Assembly (NCBI GenBank): GCA_933822405.4
Contig: CAKOGP040000001.1
Location: 753,083 to 817,082, forward strand
Origin: Cylindrotheca closterium
Taxonomy: Eukaryota; Bacillariophyta; Bacillariophyceae; Bacillariales; Bacillariaceae
Length of the DNA stretch: 64,000 bases
Direction of reading: 5' to 3'
The notes beneath the pieces were generated by a model, which saw only the letters and a program-made list of their open reading frames with translations, made no database searches and was not told where the DNA came from. The translations under genes were made by a program, and so were the position numbers. This document shows positions 39,401-50,806 of this stretch, one piece after another (the first letter of the stretch is position 1; each line of letters begins with the position of its first letter).

Positions 39401-42366
39401 TCAATTGCGTCAACGAGATCCTGAAGAAAAGAGGTCTCACTCACACGCTATTCACAAGAGCGTTGCAAAATCTGGCTGGGAAGATCAGGGAGGCTCAGCT
39501 TCTTGGCACATTGGTGGATGTGGAACGAACAGCCATCGACCCAAGAACCAAGGGTCCCTTTGTTGAACCAGCTGGATTCCCGAACATTTATGTCCGAGGA
39601 GCATCGGAGTTTTATCTTCGTGTGGGTGTACATGTTGAGCCAGCTCGCGATGGGCCAGGGGGAGTCAACAAAGGCATTCAACTCCAGTCTTATGCAGAAC
39701 CAGTGATACCTGTTGGAGGCGTCGCTTTGGGTGGGGCAATTACGGTTCGAGTGGTGGAGAACGAAGGGTCTTTCCGTGAGTTTGTGAAAGACATCAATGT
39801 CGACGGGAGTCGACGTGACTGGGGAAGCCTCTTCCTCCATGCCAAACCAGTAACCTTACCAAAGGCCCAGACTGCGGCAAGCGGAATCATTGAAACGACT
39901 GGGAGCTCAGTGAAGGACCCTTCCAACGCGTCCAGCAGTTTGGTGGCTTCAAGTGGGGGAGCTTTTTCGGAATCGCATCTGCACCGTGGCGGATACCAAG
40001 CTATCGAGCTAATTCGCCTTACAAATTTGACACCTTTGCTATGGGTTCGCGTAGATCCAATGGGACTCTATGGGGGCAAAATCTCTGTTTCGCAACCAGA
40101 TGCCTGTCTCGCCGAGATGGTATTCCATGACGGTGATGCTGGAGCTCAAGTTACTGCCATGCGAGCATTGGCAGAACGACCAGTTCGGATTCAAGGATCG
40201 TTGAAAGTCACGGCCGTCTACGATGTGAATATCGCTGAACTGCCAGTTCGAGTTCTCGGAGACTGCCTTCGAGGTTCTCCTGCAATGCACAGTTCTCTCC
40301 CGCATACCCCTGGTGTTCGGGTTCAAGCTGCTTTGGCAATTGGCCAGTGGCAAAACAACAAGGCGCCGCAAACAAAGAATACAACCGGCGCCAAGCACTG
40401 GATCGGACTGAATCTTCTGATTCAATATTTCAAAGAACGGTTTATTAACAACGGAACTCCATTGCCTGTAAAGATGAATCGAGTGGTTCTGAAGAAAAAC
40501 TCGGATACATCGGAAGCTGCTGCTAATCAAGACGGAGCATCAAAAAAGTCAAATGATGAGTATGACTATTTGGATTCATTTGACGAAGGTGAGGAAAGAG
40601 CTGCTGTGCTGGAAGAGTTCGAGGAAGTCGAGGTAGAAGAAGATGAAGAATACCGCGTTAGATCTGCCGTGATCACAGCGATTGCTTCGGTGAGAGCAAA
40701 GGATGGGCTGACTCCTACCGCTGCTATTGAATTCTTGGAGAAAGTGCTTGACTCCGTTGATACCGAAATGGTTGGAAATTTGGTGTCTCCCGATGAGGAG
40801 CTTTTCTTGGAGAAGAAACGAAGAAAACTTCGAATGGCCGAAGAGGAAGCGAAAGAAGACATGGATGGTGACAAGGTTGTCAACGACCTGAATGATGGCT
40901 TGGTTCCATCCATTCCCTATGCGTCAAGTATGCTGATTTCGGATTCGCTCCTAGCTCTTTGTTACATCAATGCCAGTCCTGCAGTCATTACCGATCCAGT
41001 CACAGGAAAGCCTGTCCAGTCGACTGCAAAGCACCCAGTGTCACGATTGATGGAGATATGCCGACGCTGGCTGGATTGGGAACTTTACCGAGAACGAATT
41101 CGAATGGAGGTGGATATGGAATCGATGTCTGGGGTAGCTGGAGTCTGCTACGATAGTATCGCTTCATGTGCGATTACAGCTTTGTCGTCACTTGCTATCC
41201 AACGACAAAGTACTACCGAGCAACAGACGGTCCCTGCAACAGACAAGTCTCAGTCTAGCGAAACTTCTGATGAATCCAGTAGATTTCAAGAGGCAGCATC
41301 TGCTGATTTCTATATCAAGATCTTTGACTCGAAGCCTCATCGATCGGATGTAACAAGGGCTGCATGTGCACAAGCAATCATTTGTGTTTGTTGCGCAGCT
41401 GATAGACTTGAAGATGCCTCGGAAAAGCCCACTGGATTGCTGTTCGCTTTGGAATTCGTCCTCGAGCGAATCACCGACAGGTCAACTTCTCCTGCACTGC
41501 GCCAAACGTTGGCCCAGCTCATGATGGACGCATGCACAGGAAGAATATGCTCCATGCAACGAGTTGCTACGATTGGCGGAAGAAATGATTTGTTCTCTTC
41601 AACTGCAAGATTCCTGAATGGACCGCTTGGAGCTGCGAATGGCGGAGACAATGGATCAGCAATATTGACCATGGTGACACCGGCCTCCTTTCCTGCTGCC
41701 GCAGCCGTGAACGATGGCGCTCGCCGAGGATTGCGTTTGATGACAAGAGCAGGCCGCGAACCCAAGGCCTACAGTGACGTTCTCATAACTCGGATTGCTC
41801 GTTTTGCAACCACTCTTTGGCGTACCATGAACGGAGAACCTCTAGAAGTGGTTGACGGCGTCCCTGGATATGTCGATGGCTCCCTTGGAATATGTGCAAA
41901 TGATGGTGTTTTGAGATGTTCACTCCTATGTCTATGGCAATGGATTTGGCCGAATGCATGTTATGCCACACTTCGAGTTCAGTCATGGAAAACTCTTGAG
42001 GGTAAACAGTACTACAAGGATATTGGTGGAGAACATGTCATGAAACAATCAGAAGAAGAAAAAGAAGGAGCTCTCTTGGAAGAAGTATCACTCAAGGGTA
42101 TTTGCAACTTGGTCGACATGGAAATTGATCGTCAAAAATGGCGTAGTGAAATGTCATCGGTAGCCTTTGACTACAACAAGAACAAGAAATCTGCGGACGC
42201 TTCCGAGGCCGAACAAGGGATTGGAAAGCCATTGCCACCGATTCAACGAGACAGCGCCTTTTTAGCTGGAGGATGGACTGCATCTGCTGCACAACAGAGA
42301 CGAAAGCTTGCTCTTGATGGTGGAATGGCAGTTACCAAGCTACGATTGCGGAAGAGTGGAGACTAA
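36432..42366 (+). CDS. TAF2: TFIID subunit TAF2
   Basis: General transcription factor subunit that contacts the core promoter initiator. Three exons: 36432-38024, 38110-38656 and 38735-42366, with introns of 85 bp (GTAAGT donor, phase 0) and 78 bp (GTACTC donor, phase 1); 1,923 residues. The N-terminal part follows the M1-aminopeptidase-like fold of TAF2 (LHLRGSSCQVTHVQVEGVNE; VSARALGFAIGPF), but no HExxH zinc site is present, as in other TAF2 proteins. Exon 2 includes the conserved IPLGGQDDVGQGY and FESLIMSLYERGHAAHGEG. Exon 3 has LTPLLWVRVDPMG and AQVTAMRALAERP, matching the TAF2 region where the WLRVDP and AIRAL motifs lie. Much longer than animal TAF2 (about 1,200) because of disordered and acidic inserts. 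Confidence is high for the family. Confidence 0.85.
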
Positions 42367-42944
42367 GCGTGCTGAGGGCTAACCAGTATGGGCATCCAAT
42401 GATGTACAACGGTCATATATCGAAAGTTATCAGCACATATTTTTTTTTAAAGCCCTAATAGAATAGCGTACTCGACTAATTTGGAATCATGTATCCGTTA
42501 ATACTAGTTTGTGGCCCATGAAAAAGTGGGTCGAAACTTTTGCCCGATTGGTCTCCCGCTTATTATTGTTGAAGCATGTGTGACTTTGGCGCGCTATCAA
42601 CGTTGATGTCCGGCTCGGCATTTGCAATGCACAAAATCGGTTGATCTTCGTCCAACTGAAGTTTACTATGAGAAAGTACTGAATTAGTGAAACAATCAAT
42701 TAGGCGGCAAAAATGAATTTCAATTTTGAACGGAAATTTGGTCCGCGGGAAAGAGGTGCGCACGTGCCCATCATACGCGTTTTCTTCGGGAGCGGCCAAT
42801 ATCAGAAGTTATTCAAGCACCACAGTAGTTGTTTTCAAGACTTGTTCAAAACTTAAAACGTGTGTGTATTGTTGGACGAGAGACTAGAGTGGTTCATCAA
42901 GATCAATCAAGAAATATTAGACCGATCAATCTAAAGTCTATACC
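42367..42944. other. Intergenic, TAF2 3' flank and promoter of silaffin-like gene 1
   Basis: 578 bp. A short frame on the minus strand (42563-42799) lacks an ATG and family features. No repeat or RNA recognised. Confidence 0.45.
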
Positions 42945-43936
42945 ATGATGAGAAATACTTTCCTTATACTGCTGTCGCTGTGCCTAAGCACGAGAATAGC
43001 GAATGCCCAACTGTCACTAGCACAGAGAATCAAGGGGTTTAATATGAATGATGTGAAGGTATGTAGTGTATTGTGAAGCATCTTTACTTTTAAAGACTCT
43101 AATCGCATGATACTAACTGCTATTCTTCTATGCAACTAAACAAACAGAATGAACAAAGAGCTCCCGTGGTACAGAATGATGTTGATACAATGCAAGTAGT
43201 AATTTCAGTTCCAGAAGTGAAGGTGGTGCAACGAAAAAAGTCGGACTCAACGACGAAAAGTGCGACGGCTCCACATGCCCCATCTCCAACTGCCCCACAT
43301 CCTCCATCATCGGAGAAGGGCAAGGGAAAGGGCGACTCCACGAAAATACACACAAAGAAATCCACAACAAAATCGGACAAGAAGGATGATAAGAAGAAGA
43401 AGATTACACTGCCGCCAACAATGCCACCGACTCCACCCCCAACGCCGTTGCCTACAATGCATCCAACTTTGGCTAGTGCTAGCTGTAGTGGTAAGGGAGG
43501 TAAAGGGGGCAAAGGGGGCAAGGGTAGTTCCAAGAAGAGTAGCAGTAGCAGGCGGCAGCTATCATCAAGCTCAAGCGGTAAAGGAGGTGGAAAGGGAGGG
43601 TCCAAAAGTTCCAAAAAGTGCAGTAGTAAGGGAAGCAAACGTAGCAACATGAGCGGCGGAATGCATCCAGGCACTGTTCCAGTGACGGTTCCCGGTGGTA
43701 TTCCAGTGGTTCCAGTGACGGTTCCATTGTCACCCATTCCAATCGCTCCAATTCCTCCACTACCAACCACAGGAGTCAGGTTGTCCAAGAAGAGTAGCAT
43801 TACCAGTGCCATTGAACGAGACCCTGTTCAGATTGTTGCCCCGGCGAATCCACCACCTAGTGGATTTGTTGTAGCGACACCCTCTGCACCATCAGGGGTC
43901 ACGGGAAAGAACTCCAAGAGAAGGAAATTGTACTAG
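42945..43936 (+). CDS. Secreted Lys/Ser/Gly-rich protein, silaffin-like candidate 1
   Basis: Two exons, 42945-43058 (38 codons) and 43148-43936, with an 89-bp intron (GTATGT donor, AAACAG acceptor, phase 0); 300 residues. A signal peptide is clear (NTFLILLSLCLSTRIANAQ). The mature part is low complexity: a Lys-rich segment (KSDKKDDKKKK), a Pro/Thr block (PPTMPPTPPPTPLPTMHPT), a Gly/Lys/Ser block (SGKGGKGGKGGKGSSKKSS), then a Val/Pro-rich stretch. RRQL and the C-terminal RRKLY fit the RXL processing motif of diatom cell-wall proteins, and the closely spaced Lys residues among Ser resemble silaffins, whose Lys and Ser are modified for silica precipitation. No globular domain. Followed by a gene of the same structure. 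Role in biosilica is inferred from composition only. Confidence 0.7.
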
Positions 43937-44648
43937 GAAGGGAAACTACAGTAAAAGTGTGGCACATGAGGGAATATTATTAGATGGGAGTTGTATTTTA
44001 GTTCAAAGCTAGTTGAAAAAGAACAATATACTAATGTTATTTCTCTAGATTTGCACCAATCCCTGTTTGTTGGTACGAGGTACCTGTATGATTGGAGAAT
44101 GGGAGAGTTACGGTACCGGTAGGATCAACCGATGGTGTAATCAATCTTGCTCTCCTCTGCATGTCGGCACATTTTTTAGTACGCGAAAATTCTTAGAGTC
44201 AATCTATTTCCTTCGAATCGAACCATTCGACTCGGAGTCGGGGCAAAAAAATTGGATCGGACATTCTGAACATGGCGGTAGTCCGCGTGGTAGGCTCGCC
44301 GGTTTCTGTTGCAACGAAACGATCTGGAGCTATGCACGTGTCTGGCGCCTCTGATGGCTTCAGATAAACACAGACACGATATTTCAGAGTGTGCGTGGCC
44401 GTAACCGCGCGGTACCAGAGATTCACTCTTGGTAGAATGTACTAGTGGATCACGATCCTAAATGGCCGTGATCACTTTCTAGCTAAAATAATGTTGTTTT
44501 TAAATGTTTGAAGATTTTTGACACGGCCGGCATGCTGCTTTCTTAAATGTTTTTAATCGGGGAACCGCTCCATCGCATAAAGGTCCAAGAAGTTTCAAAC
44601 CGAAATCAATCTTCAATCTATTTTCAATTCGTTGTGGCGACATTGAAC
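43937..44648. other. Intergenic between the two secreted-protein genes
   Basis: 712 bp. Holds the 3' UTR of the first gene and the promoter of the second. GGTACCGGTAGGA at 44112-44124 recurs in part at 55655-55666. No gene seen. Confidence 0.45.
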
Positions 44649-45687
44649 ATGAGGGGCAGGATGGTTTCTTTTAATTCCCTTTGGATTGCTGCGCTTATTC
44701 TTGTCACCAATGGCGTAAACGCCGAAAAACCAGAACATGGATCTGGGTTTAAAGTGCGACATGTAAGCTACTTCACGCTTTTAACCTGTGAGATGGTTTC
44801 TTGTATATTGGTTCACCTTGCAAATGATGTACGTTTTGACACCTCCTCTTATACACAACCTTGTACAGAACTTGAACCGTGGCCAAAGGCGTCGGGGACT
44901 ACAGGTCGACTATTATAACAGCAAGGGAAGCAGCGGCAAGGGGAGCAGCGGAAAGGGGAGCAGCAAGGGTACCCCAAATCCAACACCCATGCCCACTCCT
45001 CCTCCAACAGCTGGACCAACTCCTTCTCCCACACCTCCACCAACTCCAGGACCAACTCCTCCTCCCACACCCCCACCAACAGTTGGACCAACCCCTCCTC
45101 CAACTCCTCCACCAACAGCTGGACCAACTCCACTACCAACTCCACCTCCTACAACTGGACCAACTGAGGCTGTAACTTTCCAGTCGTTTATCCGAGTGGA
45201 AGTCGCAACATCGGATGGTATGAATCTCAACCAACAAGCTATTGATAACCTGGTGACTGGGACCGTCAATATTTACAACGCTGAAAAAGACAACTGCGCA
45301 GATCCTTTCTCCAGACGAATGACGGGTGCCGAAATCTACTCGGTTGCTCCTGCAGGCAGACGCCTGAATCGAAACATTAGCAACAGGAAAAAGGTTACAA
45401 CGGGAAATCATGCAAAACGCAAGTTGCAGAATCTCAATATTTTCGTATTTTTGAGAGTCAATGGTGAATGTAATGGATGTCGAAACAGGCCGTTCTTCTT
45501 TAACCAAGTTGTCGACCGTCGTGATCTTCAACAATGTACTATTGTGACAACTGGCGCTTGGCTGAACACCTTTAACGGTGCCGCACTAATGGGGGCTTAT
45601 GGAAACATCATCAGCGCCCAATCCATCAAGGATGTTTCAGAGCCATCGTCGGTGAAGTCGTCGAAGGTGAGCTATATAAACGACTAA
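44649..45687 (+). CDS. Secreted Ser/Gly/Lys- and Pro/Thr-rich protein, silaffin-like candidate 2
   Basis: Exon 1 44649-44762 (38 codons, signal peptide MVSFNSLWIAALILVTNGVNA) and exon 2 44869-45687, with a 106-bp intron (GTAAGC donor, TGTACAG acceptor, phase 0); 310 residues. The mature N-terminus has RRRGLQ, an RXL site, then GSSGKGSSGKGSSKG and a Pro/Thr block built of four 12-residue units (GPTPPPTPPPT type). The C-terminal half is a folded-looking domain (FQSFIRVEVATSDGM, FVFLRVNGECNGC) with further RXL-type sites (GRRLN, KRKLQ). A GTGAGC donor at 45667 and TTTCTTTAG acceptor ending at 45788 would replace the last residues by KSKSRRM, ending at 45812; this basic end resembles that of the preceding gene and may be the real form. 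Cell-wall or silica role is inferred. Confidence 0.7.
45013..45156 (+). repeat. 36-bp tandem repeat, four units, coding
   Basis: Units start at 45013, 45049, 45085 and 45121, each beginning GGACCAAC and encoding a 12-residue Gly-Pro-Thr-Pro module. A fifth start at 45157 breaks off into the unique domain. Confidence 0.9.
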
Positions 45688-45812
45688 TTGAATCAATGAA
45701 TGCATGAACCATCGGCATTTTGGGGGTGGAATAATTGGATCAATACAACAACACGAATCTTCTCACCAACTGCCCGCTTTTTCTTTAGAAATCGAAATCG
45801 CGAAGAATGTAA

Positions 45813-46408
45813 GGAGGGTGACGACGTCGATGATGATCACGGTTATGATTCTATTCGAGTCGATCTCTACACCTACATAGTCCCATGAGCGAATAGCAGT
45901 GTCTGGGCTCTACTGCAACGCTTGCTGGGTTGTTAGATTTTTTGTTTTAGTAAAATGCACATCTTTTCATCTTTTCTCCGCCTTCTGATGAGGTGAATGA
46001 CCATAGATACCTCCCAAGGAGCAAGCAACGGCTCAATTTTTGGCGAGACGTTGGAATTTGAGCACAATTGATTTGCTGCTTTATTTCTTACTCGGCCGGT
46101 TCCTGCGATGTTATTTTTATGAGATTAATATGTTTTCATCATCCGCAGCTTCTTCTTTTAGACGAGGATGTACTGCGAGATGACTTAAGTGCTGGACGAG
46201 CATTCAACTTTCTCCTACAACATGAAGCTTCACCACGAAGGAAGTGTTCGTTAACAATAAAGAATCATCATGAATCATGAATCATCGATAAGTGCCCGTT
46301 ATGGCGTCTGTGCGCAGTCAGGGATTTGGTTCCGACCACCATTTTCTTCGTTTCACATTTTCGTTTTGGATAGAAAGTGGTCAAAACGACGACTGTTACA
46401 AGGACAGC
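45813..46408. other. Intergenic, upstream of DHX37
   Basis: About 600 bp with no supported gene. An alternative DHX37 start at 46301 lies in it. Confidence 0.45.
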
Positions 46409-49400
46409 ATGAGACGTTCCAAGAGTGACCCTGCGAAATATGCTCGAAACTACAGAAAGATTTCGCAGCGGCGAATGACTCAGTATGATCACATTGATGA
46501 GGAATCCGAAATGACAAGGCTGAGGTCAATCCTTCGAAATTCTGAAAAGACAACGGATTTGGTCGAACAAGCGGAAGAAGAGACTTCCTCTTCGCAAGGC
46601 AAACGCAAGCGAAAATCCAACAAGCTGACCAAAGCTGACGAACCAGAAGATATGCAATCGTCGATATTGTCCAATGATCTTTTGCTGGAATCTGGAGACT
46701 ATGGGGCCGAAAATCCACTAGTTGTTCTGCCAAAGAAGAAAAAGAAGAAAAAAGAGTCGAAAAAGATTATTCAACTGACACCAGAAGAAATTCGGGAAGC
46801 CAAGATTCTTCAAAAGAAGACTGCAAGAAAGCTACAACAACTGGAAACTAGAGCTGCCCAAAAGATAAAACGAGCTGAGTTGTATAAAACGTTGCAAGAG
46901 CATCAATTGTCGAAAGAAAAGCTTGATATGTTGTCGTCATCTGGTACTGTCTCTCGAAAGAATGTCAGCACCAAGAAGCAGACTTTACAGCATCTAATAA
47001 AGAGGGAACGTGCTGGGCTTGTTCTAAACGAAAAAGAAAAATCGATTCTTTACAAGACCAAAGATGTGGACGAAGATGACATGGAAATGGATTCCAACAC
47101 ACTAGAGCAAGCGGCAGCAGCTACCACGACCACCAAACCGAGAAATAAAAAATCCAAGACGCAAGAGCGCAAATTCAGAGGATTGGATGGAGTACCTGCT
47201 GCCAATGAGCTGGAACCAGAAAATGACAAGATTGACGATCCAGTTGATGAAGTCATTTCAACTGAAGAAGCAGTTGATGATCCAAATAAAGAATCAAAAG
47301 AAGGATCGAAAGATGTCACAAAGGAGGAAGAAGATAAGGCTGCAAAGGAAGCAGATGCTCCATCTATTGGGTTTAATTTTGCAGCACAAATGATGGCATC
47401 ATTGTCGAAGCTAAAGGCAGAAAACGACAACAACCCAGCAGAGGAAGCAGAGCCAAATGATCTTGACACACTTGCAAATTCTGCCGAACCTTCAAAGAGA
47501 TATGTCGTATCAGAACCAACAGTGCTCAAAACAGCTGCGGCAATGAGAATCAAGGGATCAAGCATGGAATCCAAACGTCGGGTAGTACAAATCAAGAGAC
47601 CAAGCTCGGTGGAGAAAGCTCGATACGACTTGCCAGTTTCTACTATGGAGTATGAGATCATGGATTCCATTCGAAATAATGATGTCACTATCGTTTGTGG
47701 AGAGACAGGTAGTGGAAAGGTAAGCAAGCGTAGGGTTTTGAAGAATATTCCCGGTAACAAGCCTCTCATGCTTCTCTTTGCTCCAGAGTACACAAGTCCC
47801 TCAATTTCTGTACGAAGGCGGACTATGCTTGAATCCGAATGATCCAGATTCACAATATTTGATTGGCGTCACACAGCCACGAAGAGTAGCTGCTGTTTCT
47901 ACTGCAAAACGTGTCTGCTATGAAGTAGGAAAAGGAGACGGGCAAACGATCAAGAACCAAGGCAAACGTGGAAATTTGGTCAGCTACAAGACGAGATACG
48001 AGAGCGCTGGCGCTGGTTCAGACACTGCTATCCAGTTTATGACCGATGGTATTCTCCTTCAAGAGATTCAAGAGGACTTGTTGCTGCGCAAATACTCTGT
48101 CATCGTGCTTGATGAGGCCCATGAACGCAATTTGAACACTGATGTTCTCATTGGTCTTCTGTCCAAGACAATCCCTCTTCGACGACAGGCAGCAGAAGAG
48201 AGTTCCGACCTAGTTCCACTCAAGCTTGTATTAATGAGTGCCACTCTTAGAGTGGAAGACTTCACAAAAAACGTGAGCCTCTTTCCGAGCTGTAAACCAT
48301 TCGTTGTGAAGGTGCCAGGAAGAACATTCCCCGTGTCGATTCACCACAGCAAAGTGACGGAGATTGACGATTATCGTAAGTTGCATATACTTTTTATTTT
48401 GTCGACAGGAAATGAAGAATCACTTACACCATTCTTTAGAAAACGCTGCGTTCAAGAAAATTTGTAAGATCCATCGTAAGCTTCCACAGGGAGGAATCCT
48501 TGTGTTTCTGACCGGAAAACACGAGATTCTTCGCATGGTGAAGCGTCTCAGGAAGGTACTTGGGTCTTCTACTGACATCCAGGGGAAGACAAATAGCAAT
48601 CGTGCCGAAGTTGACAAATCAATACTAAAGAGTAACAATGAGGGCATTCCGCGAGAACTTGATGACGAAGATTTTGACGCAGACGAGGGTGCAGCGGATG
48701 ATTATGATGAATATGCAAATGATGAAGAGGATGTTGTTGCTCCTGTGGAAAGCGACGATGATAATATCCCGAAGAATGCCTATGTCTTGCCTCTGTATTC
48801 TCTTCTTTCACCAGAAGAACAAGCTAAGATATTCGCACCAGTACCGGAAAACAACAGGCTGATCGTGATTTCGACAAACATTGCGGAAACGAGTATTACT
48901 ATTCCTGGCATCTCGTACGTAGTCGACACGGGACGACAAAAATGCAGAAACTATAGTTCTGGTACTGGCATTGCTTCCTATGAAGTTATGTGGATTAGCA
49001 AAGCAGCTGCCGATCAGCGAGCGGGTCGTGCTGGACGTACTGGACCAGGACATTGCTATCGTTTGTATTCAAGCAGCCTTTATTCACGCCACATGGACTC
49101 GTTTGCATTGCCCGAAATCTTGACTCGGCCACTTGAGGATGTTATTCTTGCGATGAAAGCTCTGAATGTATCACACGTCTCCAATTTCCCATTCCCCACA
49201 CCACCAGATCGGTCACAAGTCAATGGTGCATTGAAACTTTTATCAGGTTTGGGGTGCGTGGATATGTCGGATGTTGAAACAGTAGGTGGTGATGGCAATG
49301 TGACAAAACTTGGTCAAGCGGTAGCAAAACTTCCGCTTGGTGTTCGATATGCAAAAATGCTGCTCGTCGCAGCACACGCTGGCGTTTTGGACTATGCGAT

Positions 49401-50667
49401 CGTCGTTGTTTCGATTCTCTCGGAATCAAGTCCGTTTTACCATGCTTCTCAAGAGGAAGACAAGGATGAAGACGGCGAAGAGGATGGGGATGACGATTCT
49501 TTAGATGATGTTGATAGACATCATGAAGAAAAGCAGGCCCTTTCAAAGAAGAGAGAAAAATTGCGTCGCTGGAATCACAAGCATGGTGACATCATGGCAG
49601 CAATGCTTGCAGTTGGAGCATTCACATATGCTGGTCGTGATGCAGGGGGGCAGTCAGAGAAACTTGCCTGCAAGAGATTTTGCGAAGAAAATGGATTGGA
49701 CTATGTGATCATGACTCGAATTCAGAAGATGCGGGCCCATTTGGCAAGTCTTGCAAAGAATCGATTGAGCGCTGCTGGTGGTGTAGCGGCAAGAACTGGC
49801 GGTTTCGTATCCAAGATGAAGCCGCCGAGCAAGAACGAAGAACTGTTTTTGGTGCAATCCATCGTCTCTGGTCTGCTTGATAATGTTGCGTTGCTGGCAC
49901 CTCCAGGATCAATGTCTGGAGAGCATAAATTTGGATTGAGATCTGCCTATCTGTCGTCTTCTGCAGCCATCAAGCAACCAATGTTCATCGATCGGAACAG
50001 CACGGTATACTCTCGAGACTACCGACAGTTGCCTCAGTTCGTCTGCTACGACTCCCTCATTAGCAAGACTAATAAGGATGGCACTCCAGTAGTGCTGATG
50101 AAGAATGTCACGCCTCTTGATTCGAATTGGTTGGGCGATCTTGCGAAAGGGAGCAATCTTCTTTCTCTAGGCGAACCACTTTCATCGCCACCGCCTACCT
50201 ATGATGCTGGCAAGGATGCTATTATTTGTTCTGTTGTGACCAAATTTGGTTCTCGCGGTTGGGAGATTCCACCGGCCAAGAGAGTCATGTCGGAGGTCTT
50301 GAGTCGAACGGAAGTCAGACGAGGAGCAGATTTCCTTGCCGATGATAGCTTCCGTTGGTTTGCAAAGTTTTTGCTAGAAGGAAAAGTGATTCCACAGCTG
50401 GAGCCTCTGAAGGATCTCTTCAGCGATAATCCGGTTGTAATCACCCAAAGGAGACCAATGGTCAAAGTGACTATGCTAGTCAAAGCTCTGACTGAAGCAC
50501 GAGTGGATAGTGCATTCGCCCTGAAGCAGCATTGGGCGGAAAAGGACGATAAGTTTCTTTTCAAGGCCTTAAAGCATTGGGTAAAGAAAGAGCACCATTC
50601 CACTGCAAAGTCGATTTGGATCAAGACAGTGAAGACAAGTATCAAATCTTGGAAGTCAGAATCATAA
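46409..50667 (+). CDS. DHX37: DEAH-box RNA helicase DHX37/Dhr1, 40S ribosome biogenesis
   Basis: Nucleolar helicase that releases U3 snoRNA from the pre-40S particle. Three exons: 46409-47719, 47787-48375, 48440-50667; introns 67 bp (GTAAGC, phase 0) and 64 bp (GTAAGT, phase 1); 1,375 residues. The first intron splits Walker A exactly: GETGSGK | STQVPQF. Further motifs are TQPRRVAAVSTAKRV (Ia), LDEAHERN (II), LMSATL (III), FLTGKHE, STNIAETSITIPGI (V) and QRAGRAGRTGPGHCYRLY (VI). ICKIHRKLPQGGILVFLTG and the N-terminal PLVVLPKKKKKKK stretch are typical of DHX37/Dhr1 among DEAH helicases. A long acidic insert lies between RecA2 motifs (DEDFDADEGAADDYDEY). The ATG at 46409 (MRRSKSDPAKYARNYRK) gives a basic N-terminus; the in-frame ATG 46301 is an alternative. 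Confidence 0.9.
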
Positions 50668-50806
50668 ATACAAGTGCAATGTACTAAAGATATCAGTGTG
50701 CTATGTACAATTTAACTTCAAAACAATTAGACGCATCGCATCCTAGCTATTGCGAACTTTTTCTACAGTGTTAGAATTGTTCCAATTGAATGCGATTTGA
50801 ACCTTT

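Noticed and set aside
42563..42799. 78-codon minus-strand frame upstream of the first silaffin-like gene
   Set aside because: No ATG at its start and no recognisable motif. It lies in the promoter region.
43120..43812. 230-codon reverse frame rich in Leu and Pro opposite silaffin-like gene 1
   Set aside because: Mirror of Lys/Ser/Gly-rich codons. The signal peptide and splice sites support the + strand gene.
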